The notes beneath the pieces are model-generated. The model was not told the DNA's origin and searched no databases. It saw only the letters and a program-made list of their open reading frames with translations. Below, in pieces: positions 50,068-58,110 of a DNA stretch of 64,000 nucleotides (within the stretch, counting starts at the first letter, position 1; every line of letters begins with the position of its first letter). A program made the position numbers and the translations under genes. This DNA is from Actinoplanes sp. DH11 (GTDB taxonomy: Bacteria; Actinomycetota; Actinomycetes; Mycobacteriales; Micromonosporaceae): assembly GCF_020873875.1 (NCBI RefSeq), contig NZ_JAHWGU010000007.1, positions 62,001-126,000 on the forward strand, given 5' to 3'.

Positions 50068-50577
50068 ATGCATCTCAACCCTTACGGCGCGGATGCCGTG
50101 GAGCTGGCGGCAGACCTCGCGAACCGGCGGCCGACGTCGGCGGACGAGCTGGCCGACCGATGCCGGGACGCTGGCCTGCTCCTCGAAGCACCTGTCGAGG
50201 CGTCCGATGTCGATCAGTTGAACGCCACGCTCGACGCCTGGGAGCGGGTCGTCGACGCCGACGACGAGCCGGCACGGGCCCGGCTGCTGAACGCGATGCT
50301 GGCCGCCGCGGCCGCCTATCCCCGGCTCACTGATCACGCCGGCGGGTGGCATCTGCACTACCGCGACGCCGGGCAGCCGCTGGGTGCGGTGCTCACGTCG
50401 CTCGTCGCGGTCGGCACCGCCCTGCATCTGGCGGGCCGGGGCATGCACCGGCTGCGGCGATGCGCGGTGGACGGCTGCATCCTGATCTTCGCTGACACGT
50501 CGCGCACCGGGAGGCAGCGGTACTGCTCCACCCGATGCGCGAACCGGGACGCCGTCCGTCGCCATCGAAGCCGCTGA
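50068..50577 (+). CDS. CGNR zinc-finger regulator (ABATE domain)
   Basis: The 169-residue protein has an N-terminal ABATE-like helical domain (about 1-115) followed by the zf-CGNR domain RLRRCAVDGCILIFADTSRT, GRQRYCSTRCANRDAVRRHR with four Cys (C-x4-C ... C-x3-C; CANR in place of CGNR). Members are presumed stress-responsive regulators. It is divergent from the MFS gene with only 25 bp between starts. Confidence 0.92.
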   Translation: MHLNPYGADAVELAADLANRRPTSADELADRCRDAGLLLEAPVEASDVDQLNATLDAWERVVDADDEPARARLLNAMLAAAAAYPRLTDHAGGWHLHYRDAGQPLGAVLTSLVAVGTALHLAGRGMHRLRRCAVDGCILIFADTSRTGRQRYCSTRCANRDAVRRHRSR

Positions 50578-50614
50578 CCGGGGATCGCAACCCGGAAGCA
50601 GTCAGGGCCGATGA

Positions 50615-51358
50615 TCAGATGGTGAAGCCACCGTCGACGTTGACCGTGGCCCCGGTGATGTACCGGCTGTCCGGGCCGGCGAGGAACGCGACCGCGGCGG
50701 CAATGTCGGCCGGTTCCGCGTAGTGACCGACGGCGGTGAACCCGTTGATCGTGTCAGCGTTCGGACCGGCCGCCGGGTTCAGTTCGGTATCCGTGGGCCC
50801 CGGGTTCACCAGGTTCACGGTGATCCCTCGGCCTCCGAGTTCGCGCCCCAGCGCCTTGGTCAGACCGGTCAAGGCGGTCTTGCTCATCGCGTACAGCGAG
50901 AAGCCCGGGAAGACCACTCGCTCCGCCATGTTGCTTCCGATGTTGATGATCCGCCCGCCTGCGGACATGTGGCGCACCGCGGTCTGCGAGGCGACGAACG
51001 GTGCCCGGACGTTCACCGCGACGGTCTGCTCGAACTCCGCCAGGCTCAGTTGCTCGATCGGGCCGAGCAGGAAAGCACCGGCGTTGTTGACCAGGATGTC
51101 CAGCCGGCCGAGTTCACCGGCAGCTCGTTCGACCGCGCCGACCACCGCGGCCGGGTCGGCGCTGTCCGCCTGCACGGCGATCGCGCGCCGGCCGGCGGCC
51201 TCGATCTGTTTTACCACGTCGTCGGCGCGCTGCCGGTTCTGCTGGTAGGTGAGCGCCACGTCGGCGCCGTGCTCGGCCAGTCGCAGAGCCACCGCAGCGC
51301 CGATACCGCGACCCCCACCGGTGACCAGGGCCACCTTGCCATCGAGTGCGTTGTTCAT
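50615..51358 (-). CDS. SDR family oxidoreductase (FabG-like)
   Basis: The 247-residue classical SDR has VALVTGGGRGIGAAVALRLA, LDILVNNAGAFLLGP, NIGSNMAERVV, active-site YAMSK, NPGPTDTELNP and ITGATVNVDGGFTI. It would use NADP(H) on a carbonyl substrate. ATG at 51358. Converges on the CGNR gene with 37 bp between; no operon partner. Confidence 0.93.
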   Translation of the reverse strand: MNNALDGKVALVTGGGRGIGAAVALRLAEHGADVALTYQQNRQRADDVVKQIEAAGRRAIAVQADSADPAAVVGAVERAAGELGRLDILVNNAGAFLLGPIEQLSLAEFEQTVAVNVRAPFVASQTAVRHMSAGGRIINIGSNMAERVVFPGFSLYAMSKTALTGLTKALGRELGGRGITVNLVNPGPTDTELNPAAGPNADTINGFTAVGHYAEPADIAAAVAFLAGPDSRYITGATVNVDGGFTI

Positions 51359-51425
51359 GACCCCGAGCCTGTGCCATGTCGGTTCGGTTGTCTGGCGGTG
51401 ATCGGACGGCGCTTTCCGGGCGCGG

Positions 51426-53519
51426 TCAGCTCGGGTACGCCTCGATCGCCGACAGCTGCCCGGCCGGCCATTCCGTGTTCGCGGTGGCCGTGACCCGCAG
51501 ATATCGGAGGGAGGTGGCCGCGAGGCCGACAGTCACCGTGTTGCCGGAGCCCGGCGTGAACGCCCGGCCGGCGGCCCCGGACAGCGTGGTGAAGGCGGAC
51601 CCGTCCGTGCTGCCCGCGATCGCCAGCGTCTGCGTCCGCGCGCTCCACGACGGCGGCAGCTTCAAGACCGCGCGGCCGACCGTGACGGCCGCGCCCAGGT
51701 CCACCTGGACCCACTGCGGGAAGGCGTTGTTCGCGCTCTCCCAGTAGGTGCCCGCGTCGCCGTCGGTCACGGTGCCGGGCCCGTACACCTGGACCTGGCT
51801 GCTCGCGGTGGCCGCTCTGCCGCGTGCCAGGTCGGTGCCGGCCGGTGGGGTGGCGGGCGCGTCCCCGTACACCTGGATCTGGCTGAGCTGAGCCGCCGGC
51901 CAGCCGGTGTTGGCCGCGAAGGCGAGCCGGACGTAGCGGGTGGTGGCGCCGGAGAGGGTGACCGTCACCGCGTTGCCGGAGCCGGGATCGAAGACGTGAT
52001 CGGCGGAGCCGGCGAGGGTGCTGAAGCCGGCGCCGTCGCTGCTGCCCTGCACGGTGACGGTCTGTGCGCGTCTCCCCCAGCCTGCGGGAAGGCGCATGAC
52101 AAGGCTTTTCACGGCGTACGCGGCACCCAGGTCCACCTGGAACCACTGCGGGAGCGCGCCGCTGGACTCCCAGTAGGTGCCGGTGTTCGCGTCCACGGCG
52201 TTCGCCGCCGCGTACGGCCCGTTCACGCTGCTCGCGCTCGCCGCCTTGCCGGCCGCGAGATCCCCGGTGGGTTGCGGCGGTGTGGTTGCGGTGGTCGGCT
52301 GCGTCGGGCGTACGGCAGTCAGCGCGATCTGGCCCTTGAGCATTCGTCCGGCGTCCGTGGTGATCCGCAGGTAGTAGTCGGCGGAGCAGAAGGTGCCGTC
52401 CTCGTCGAGCGCGCGGATCCCGCTGCCCGCCGGCACGGACGCGGCAGTCTCGGCGGTCTTGGCGATCTGGTTGCCTTCGTTGAACTCGTCGAACATGGAC
52501 ACGTAGAGGCCATGCGCGCCGAGCCGGACCATGTTGTAGACGCTGCGCCAGTAGAAGTCGCCGTGCCGGCGGTGGCCGGACGACAGGTCGCCGGGGAGCA
52601 CGCACGGCTGGTAGTCGACGCCGCGCGCGTTGCAGTCGGCCTGGTCGGCGGCGTTGACGTTGGCGGCGAACCAGTCGAGCCCGGCGAGGTCGCCGGTGCG
52701 GCCCACCATCCACGGCGACAGCATGTCGAAGGCGTGGTAGACGCCGAGGAACCCGGGGCGGCTGTCGTTCTTTCCCTCCCGCCAGTAGGTGGGCACGCCG
52801 CCGATCACGTAGCAGCCCTGCGCCCTGAACCAGGTGATCACGTCGAGGCACTGGGCCGGAGTGAACGGGCGTCCGTCGTCGTTGAAGCCGAACCCCCAGA
52901 TGCAGACGACCGGTTTGCCGTTCTGCCGGGCGTACGCGCCGGACGCGGTGTGCGCCGACATCTTCGCCGTCCAGTCGGCCTTGATCTGCGTCTGCATGCC
53001 GGTCCAGCCGGTCACGTCGTACATGATGTAGAACTTGCGCCCGGTCCGCTCGGCCGCGCCCCGCACCTTCTGGGCCATCACGTCGCGGGTCGGCCCCTCG
53101 TCGCCTGTCGGGTTGAACCGCTGCAACGCGGCGGTGTCTATGCCGTAGGTCCGCATCCAGTCGAAATGCGTGTCCACCGTCTGCTGGTCGTAGGACGAGA
53201 ACAGTGCGGCAGGCCGGCCGTTGCCGAGATTCGGGTACGCGGTCGGGTACGTGCGCGTGAAGTCGCGCAGGTCGGGCCAGGACACGATGGTGGTGTTGCC
53301 CGGTGACGGCGGCTGGAAGCGGTCGCGGCTCCAGTGCCACCATCCGCCGATCGGCGCGCCGTCCCCGGGGCAGGAGAACCAGCCCTGATAACCGACGCTG
53401 ACCTTGCCGACCACGTCGCCGACCGGCGACGCGGCCCGGGCCGGTGCGGTGCCCGCGAGCAGAGCGGCCGGCGGGCCGAGGGCGAGTGAGGACAGCAGCG
53501 TACGACGGGTGACTGTCAT
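51426..53519 (-). CDS. Tat-exported glycoside hydrolase (GH71/GH99-like) with two F5/8-type discoidin domains
   Basis: The 697-residue protein has a twin-arginine signal (TRRTLLSSLALGPPAALLAG, cleavage after ARA), then a catalytic barrel (about 35-400) of the xylosidase/arabinosidase-annotated GH71/99-like group: VGYQGWFSCPGDG, GWWHWS, LFSSYDQQTVDTHFDWMRTY, MFDEFNEGNQ with candidate acid residues. A Thr/Pro linker is followed by two discoidin/CBM32-type domains (about 425-555 and 565-697), which bind glycans. It acts outside the cell. Precise substrate is not deducible. Confidence 0.87.
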   Translation of the reverse strand: MTVTRRTLLSSLALGPPAALLAGTAPARAASPVGDVVGKVSVGYQGWFSCPGDGAPIGGWWHWSRDRFQPPSPGNTTIVSWPDLRDFTRTYPTAYPNLGNGRPAALFSSYDQQTVDTHFDWMRTYGIDTAALQRFNPTGDEGPTRDVMAQKVRGAAERTGRKFYIMYDVTGWTGMQTQIKADWTAKMSAHTASGAYARQNGKPVVCIWGFGFNDDGRPFTPAQCLDVITWFRAQGCYVIGGVPTYWREGKNDSRPGFLGVYHAFDMLSPWMVGRTGDLAGLDWFAANVNAADQADCNARGVDYQPCVLPGDLSSGHRRHGDFYWRSVYNMVRLGAHGLYVSMFDEFNEGNQIAKTAETAASVPAGSGIRALDEDGTFCSADYYLRITTDAGRMLKGQIALTAVRPTQPTTATTPPQPTGDLAAGKAASASSVNGPYAAANAVDANTGTYWESSGALPQWFQVDLGAAYAVKSLVMRLPAGWGRRAQTVTVQGSSDGAGFSTLAGSADHVFDPGSGNAVTVTLSGATTRYVRLAFAANTGWPAAQLSQIQVYGDAPATPPAGTDLARGRAATASSQVQVYGPGTVTDGDAGTYWESANNAFPQWVQVDLGAAVTVGRAVLKLPPSWSARTQTLAIAGSTDGSAFTTLSGAAGRAFTPGSGNTVTVGLAATSLRYLRVTATANTEWPAGQLSAIEAYPS

Positions 53520-53579
53520 GGGGACTCCAGCCGATCAGGGACGGGGATGAGGGATCGACGGTCATCGTGACAGCTGCGG

Positions 53580-54167
53580 TCACAGGGCCGCAATAGTTGA
53601 ACGGTCCTCTGAAATATTGCGACAGCGGACGTGCAGATGCCCTTCCATCGGCCATGGCGGCCGCGGCGGGAGGACCTGGGACAGGGGAAACTGGGCTTTC
53701 GCGGCGACCCGGCAGGAGGCGTGGTTGTCGACCTGGTGGATCAACTCCAGGCGGGTGAGACCAGCCTCGGCGTACTCGTCGAACGCCCAGTCGCACAGCG
53801 CGCCGAGCGCCCGGGCGGCGATGTTGCGGCCACGGGCGTGGGGCGCCGTCCAGTAGCCGACCTCGCCCACCGGCTCCGCGCCACCGCGATGAAGCTTGAG
53901 GACGACATGAGCAACCGGCTCGCCGGCCTCGCGCGGATCGCCCTCCTGTACGGCGTAACTGATCCGGTCCCCGGTCTCGCGGCCGTCATGTTGCGTCGCG
54001 ACCCATTGCCGCATCTCCTCGGCGTCCCCGGCGGGAAGACTGGTCCACCGACGTAACCCGTCGTCGGGGCCCATCCCGGTCAGCATCGCCACGTCGTCGT
54101 ACCGCCACTCCCGCAGAAAAAGGGGCGGCGCCGACGGCGTTGCCGGCACCGCCAGACCGGCAACCAT
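53580..54167 (-). CDS. GNAT family acetyltransferase
   Basis: The 195-residue RimJ/RimL-type GNAT has LFLREWRYDDVAMLTGM at the start, VGEVGYWTAPHARGRNIAAR (acetyl-CoA loop) and LTRLELIHQVDNHASCRVA. ATG at 54167 has GGGAGG with 7-nt spacing and gives the normal family start; the frame extends to 54212. Substrate unknown. Confidence 0.87.
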   Translation of the reverse strand: MVAGLAVPATPSAPPLFLREWRYDDVAMLTGMGPDDGLRRWTSLPAGDAEEMRQWVATQHDGRETGDRISYAVQEGDPREAGEPVAHVVLKLHRGGAEPVGEVGYWTAPHARGRNIAARALGALCDWAFDEYAEAGLTRLELIHQVDNHASCRVAAKAQFPLSQVLPPRPPWPMEGHLHVRCRNISEDRSTIAAL

Positions 54168-54237
54168 CAGAATGCCTCCCACGAACATCGATCGAATTGC
54201 CGGCGGTCCCAAGGCCGAGCGGCTCCGCCACTGCGCT

Positions 54238-54993
54238 TCAGGCGCGTGCGGAGACCGTCAGCAGCGCCATCCCCTCGGTGGGTGCCGTCTCCCGCAAGGC
54301 GTCCAGGAAAACCTCGATCACCCAGGCGGCGAGGTCGGGCGACCACTCGCTGGCCTGACACCAGAACTCCTGCTCGCGGTTCCAGTCCGCCGGCAGGAAC
54401 CCCTCGCCGGTGCACTCCGCGGCAAGGCCGGGCCGCGCCTGGCCCGGTCCGGTAGGTCGCACCTTGAGCAGCCCGTTTCCGCGTTCCTCTGCGGCCGCCG
54501 CCAGCGCGGCGGCCCGACCTGGCAGGTCAAGACTCATGTCCGCTGACACCGACACGACCAGATCCGCGACCGCCGACCGGTTCGCCAAGGCGAACCAGTC
54601 GGCGGCGTCGGCCAAGTCGATCCCGATGTCCTCGGTCAGGTGCATCGGCAACACGGCATGCAGACCGGTGAAGCCGAAGGCACCGAGCCGGGTGACCACG
54701 TCGGTGAGCACCCGGACCCCCGGCAGGACGGGCAGGCGCTGTTTGCCGCGGTCCCCCGGCACGCCGACCTGCAGCCAGCACCGTTCCCGCACCTCGCCGT
54801 CCGGTGTCCAGTCGCCGCCAGCCTCGTGGTGGTGCCACCGCTGGCCCGGCGCGGACAGCAAGCCGTAGGCGCCGGACCGCTTCTCCACGAGACTGAAGGC
54901 GTCGTCCTCGAGCTCGATCCCGTGGAGCCAGGGTGCGAACCGAAGAGTGCCGTGCAAGCCGAGCATCATGGTGCCGTCCTGGTCGGCCTGCAT
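54238..54993 (-). CDS. Hypothetical soluble protein
   Basis: The 251-residue protein has no signal or membrane segment and is rich in Trp and acidic residues (LRFAPWLHGIELEDDAFSLV, EFWCQASEWSPDLAAWVIEV). ATG at 54993 has AAAGGA upstream. It lies 19 bp downstream of the secreted-protein gene and may be cotranscribed with it. I do not recognise the family. Confidence 0.7.
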   Translation of the reverse strand: MQADQDGTMMLGLHGTLRFAPWLHGIELEDDAFSLVEKRSGAYGLLSAPGQRWHHHEAGGDWTPDGEVRERCWLQVGVPGDRGKQRLPVLPGVRVLTDVVTRLGAFGFTGLHAVLPMHLTEDIGIDLADAADWFALANRSAVADLVVSVSADMSLDLPGRAAALAAAAEERGNGLLKVRPTGPGQARPGLAAECTGEGFLPADWNREQEFWCQASEWSPDLAAWVIEVFLDALRETAPTEGMALLTVSARA

Positions 54994-55012
54994 ACCGGTG
55001 TCCTTTACCTGA

Positions 55013-55984
55013 TCAGTTCTTGCACCACACGCGGGTGGTCGGCGAGTAGCTCTTGATCGGTGGGTCGAGGTACCCGACGATGTCCACATCGACGATGCCA
55101 CGGTAATCGCTCCAGGCGACGATTCCCTTGCAAAGCTCGTTGACCGGCACCCGGGCCTTGCTTCCACAACCCTGCCTGATGGTCTTGTTGTCCTTGTCGA
55201 GCTGAACCCACTTACCGTTGCGCTTGACCTGCAGCCAAGCCGTCACGACCGCCCACGTGGCACCGCCACCAGCCTTCTTCCAGCAGCCGTGCGACGAAAC
55301 GGTCGGCGGGTTGTTCTTGTTCCACGTGGACAGGTGCGGGTTGTCGATGACCTGCTTGAGCGCACCGCCGCCCTTTGCCGCCATCGCCATGACGTTGTAG
55401 CCGCCCGACTGCTGCACGGCATCGGAGTCCAGGAACTCGTCTGCCTCGCTGGTGACTGTCCTGCCGGTCACCGGGGTCACGCCGGCGTCGGTAATCACGT
55501 CGCTCGGCTCCGCGGTGGCGCTGACGGCGAGCTCGAACAGGTCACCGGCGTTCGAGCCGGTGTCCGACGGGCGCAGCACATTGTCGCTGCCCATCAGTGC
55601 CGGGCCGGCATACACGTAGGCGGGCTTGCCGTCCGCGCCGGGCACGCTGATCACCAGCGGCACGAACCCGTTCGCATCCCGGCTGGCCCGCACGACGTCC
55701 GGGTTGCCGATCCAGGTCTGAAACGACCCGTCAGCCCAGGTCCAGCCCCAACCGACCTCGGTGACCGGAATGATCTCACCGGTGGGTTCCGCGCCGGTCT
55801 CAATCCCGACGGTGACCACGACATCGGTCAGCGGCGTTCCGTCGGCCTTGTCCACGGTGCCGTTCAGGACCAGCTCGGCGGGATCGGCCGCGTGCGCCAC
55901 CGCCGGAGCGGCCGTCACGATGGTAAGAGTAGAGAGCATGATGACGGCGCAGCGTCGAGCCAGGCCGTAGAGCTTGCGGGACAA
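55013..55984 (-). CDS. Secreted protein of unknown function
   Basis: The 323-residue protein has a Sec signal (RRCAVIMLSTLTIVTAAPAV, cleavage near AHA-AD). The N-terminal half looks like a beta-sandwich (ELVLNGTVDKADGTPLTDVV, Ig/carboxypeptidase-regulatory-like); the C-terminal half has four Cys (HGCWKK, RQGCGSK, NELCKG, VWCKN) likely forming two disulfides. TTG at 55984 with GGGGGAAG upstream is the only sensible start. Unlike its neighbours it is rich in Asn and Lys near the C-terminus. Function unknown. Confidence 0.75.
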   Translation of the reverse strand: MSRKLYGLARRCAVIMLSTLTIVTAAPAVAHAADPAELVLNGTVDKADGTPLTDVVVTVGIETGAEPTGEIIPVTEVGWGWTWADGSFQTWIGNPDVVRASRDANGFVPLVISVPGADGKPAYVYAGPALMGSDNVLRPSDTGSNAGDLFELAVSATAEPSDVITDAGVTPVTGRTVTSEADEFLDSDAVQQSGGYNVMAMAAKGGGALKQVIDNPHLSTWNKNNPPTVSSHGCWKKAGGGATWAVVTAWLQVKRNGKWVQLDKDNKTIRQGCGSKARVPVNELCKGIVAWSDYRGIVDVDIVGYLDPPIKSYSPTTRVWCKN

Positions 55985-56343
55985 GCTTCCCCCGTTGTTG
56001 AGTTTGGTGTCCCGGCGTGACCAACAGACGCCGGATCGGTGCGGGGAACAGTATTAGATCCAAGATCAACTTCACAAGTTCGGATCGATAGGTCCCGTGA
56101 CTGCGAAGGCGGCGCCGCCGTGGGCGCCGAGGTACCCCCGCCTGAAGGCCGGAGCACTTGCCGCATTCCGGTAGCGCCGGCCGCGCCGGGCCGCCTGCGG
56201 TGATCCCGGCGTCGGCAGGTTGCGTGCGGAGGCGTAGCCACCTGTTTCGAGATCTCAGCTGTGGTGGCGGGTGTGTTCGCCGGACGGACGTTCGTGCCGG
56301 CGGTCGAGCACGCGTACCCGCACATGGGCTGACCGGTGACAGG
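55985..56343. other. Intergenic region upstream of the secreted-protein gene
   Basis: No gene recognised. An AT-richer patch at about 56050-56095 (GTATTAGATCCAAGATCAAC) probably holds the promoter of the secreted protein. The remaining GC-rich part has no clear element until the terminator hairpin. Confidence 0.45.
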
Positions 56344-56382
56344 CCGGCGCCCCGCTGCCTGGTCGAGGCAGCGGGGCGCCGG
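56344..56382. terminator. Perfect 17-bp hairpin terminator
   Basis: CCGGCGCCCCGCTGCCT (56344-56360) pairs with AGGCAGCGGGGCGCCGG (56366-56382) across a 5-nt loop, 15 bp past the stop of the minus-strand PRC-DUF2382 gene. Confidence 0.88.
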
Positions 56383-56397
56383 AACGTGCGGGGTCGG

Positions 56398-57258
56398 TCA
56401 GCTGAAGGTGCGCCGGCCGTCCTCGTCGGGCAGGTCGGCCTCGATGCGCTCCTTGCGGACCTCGCCACCGACGGTCTGCTGCTCGGTGACGGTCTCGGTG
56501 CCCAGGCGTACGCGCTCGACCGGAACCGCCTCGGTGTCGACCACCGGGCGCTCGGCGTGCAGGGTGACCTCGTGCTCCGACTCGGTCAGCGCGGGGCCGG
56601 CGTACGCCGAGTCGCGGTTGGTGTCGGTGATCGGCTCGCGCTCCAGGCGCACCTCTTCGCGGCTGACCGGGACCGACACCTGCTGCTGCTCGGTCACGAC
56701 GTACTTGCGCAGCCGGGCCTTGCCGGCCTGCTCACGCTCGGTGCCGACGTTGAGCCGCTCCTCCGACCGCGTCATCGCGTCGTCGCCGCTGAGGTTCGCG
56801 CCCTCGCGGCCGTGGCCGGTCGCCACGTTCGTCCCCGCGCCGGTGCCGGTGCTCCCGGTGCGGACGCTCTCCGTGCTCTCCGTGGCGGCGTACGACGCGT
56901 TCGCCGCGCTCGCACCGGACTGGTAGGCGTGGTAGGTCTCGTCCCAGTTCACGCCGTAGTGCTGGTAGAGCCGGTCCACCTCGTCCTGGGTCAGCGGCTC
57001 GTCGTGGTCGGCGTCGACGTTGGGGGCGTCCTTGACGGTCGCCTTGTCGAACGGCACCACCACGTGGTCGCCGGCGAGGTCGGCGTTCTGCAGCGGGAAC
57101 AGCGACTCCTTGAGACCGAACAGGCCGGTGCGGACGCTGGCCCAGGTCGGCTGCCCGGCGGCGTCACTCCACACCGCACCGATCGAGCCGATCTTGTCGC
57201 CATCGTTGTCGTGGACGTCGAGGCCGTACAGCGAGTGAATCTTGTCCTGCGTGATCAC
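56398..57258 (-). CDS. PRC-barrel plus DUF2382 protein
   Basis: The 286-residue paralog of the 15026 protein has a PRC barrel (LYGLDVHDNDGDKIGSIGAV, GLFGLKESLFPLQNADL), a Ser/Thr/Ala linker, and DUF2382 (ARLRKYVVTEQQQVSVPVSR, RLEREPITDTNRDSAYAGPA, HAERPVVDTEAVPVERVRLG). GTG at 57258 is chosen for the domain start and AAAGGAG upstream. The two copies are far apart, so this is a scattered paralog set, probably expressed under stress. Function unknown. Confidence 0.9.
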   Translation of the reverse strand: MITQDKIHSLYGLDVHDNDGDKIGSIGAVWSDAAGQPTWASVRTGLFGLKESLFPLQNADLAGDHVVVPFDKATVKDAPNVDADHDEPLTQDEVDRLYQHYGVNWDETYHAYQSGASAANASYAATESTESVRTGSTGTGAGTNVATGHGREGANLSGDDAMTRSEERLNVGTEREQAGKARLRKYVVTEQQQVSVPVSREEVRLEREPITDTNRDSAYAGPALTESEHEVTLHAERPVVDTEAVPVERVRLGTETVTEQQTVGGEVRKERIEADLPDEDGRRTFS

Positions 57259-57304
57259 AGCAGGGCTCCTTTCGCTTGGGGGGTCAACGGCTACGCCCTG
57301 TTTG

Positions 57305-57329
57305 CTACCCGCCGATATGGAGCCCATTC
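57305..57329 (-). promoter_or_regulatory. Possible SigB-type stress promoter
   Basis: On the minus strand GAAT, 15 nt, GGGTAG fits the actinomycete stress-sigma pattern GNNT-N14-16-GGGTAY except the last base. It lies 47 bp upstream of the PRC-DUF2382 start. Confidence 0.35.
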
Positions 57330-57450
57330 ATCACGACCATCGCCATTTCGAGTGGCTGAGATCGCGTTTGAGCCGCCAATAAGACAGCCGGCGAGGAGCC
57401 CGGCGAACCCATCCGAATCGGACGGGCGGCCGCGCTGTTAGATTCCTGCG

Positions 57451-58092
57451 GTGACCGAGCATCTGCCCGCCGGCGGCCACCGGCTGTCCCCGGCCGAGAT
57501 CGACGCCTTGGGCGCCAGATGGTCGTCCTGCTGGACACCGAGCCAGGTCGCCCAGCGCCTGTCCGGCACGGCAACCCGGTGGTACGTGGCCGCGGGCTGG
57601 GCGTTGGACCTCTTCCTGGGCCGGCAGACACGTGCGCACGGGGACATCGAGATCGGGATCCCCGCTGCGGACTTCGCCGGGATCCGCGACCGCTTCCCCG
57701 AGTACGCCTTCGACGCCGTGGGCGACGGCCGGATCTGGCGTGACGCCACACCGGACGAACTCGCGGCCACCCACCAGACCTGGCTGCGCGAACCGGCCAC
57801 CGGCAACTACCTGCTCGACGTGTTCCGGGAACCGCACGACGGCGACACCTGGATCTGCCGGCGCGACGCGACGATCCGGTTCCCGTACGACGACATCGTC
57901 CACCACACCGGCGACGCCGTCCCCTACCTCGCACCCGAACTGGTCCTGCTGTTCAAGGCCAAGCACACGCGCCCGAAGGACCAGGCGGACTTCGACGAGG
58001 CCGTCCCGCACCTGAGCCCGGACCAGCGCGCGACCCTGACCGGGCTGCTGGCCCGCGTCCACCCCGGACACCGCTGGCTCGCCCGCCTATGA
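57451..58092 (+). CDS. Nucleotidyltransferase-like protein (aminoglycoside 2''-adenylyltransferase-related)
   Basis: The 213-residue protein contains WYVAAGWALDLFLGRQTRAH followed by GDIEIGI, the G-W-A-L-D...R-x-H-x-D-I-E-I pattern of the AAD/nucleotidyltransferase fold, with Asp/Glu metal ligands. Many actinobacterial members are not resistance genes. GTG at 57451. It ends 18 bp before the convergent WD40 gene. Substrate unknown. Confidence 0.82.
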   Translation: MTEHLPAGGHRLSPAEIDALGARWSSCWTPSQVAQRLSGTATRWYVAAGWALDLFLGRQTRAHGDIEIGIPAADFAGIRDRFPEYAFDAVGDGRIWRDATPDELAATHQTWLREPATGNYLLDVFREPHDGDTWICRRDATIRFPYDDIVHHTGDAVPYLAPELVLLFKAKHTRPKDQADFDEAVPHLSPDQRATLTGLLARVHPGHRWLARL

Positions 58093-58110
58093 CCTGGCAG
58101 ACCGGGGTAC

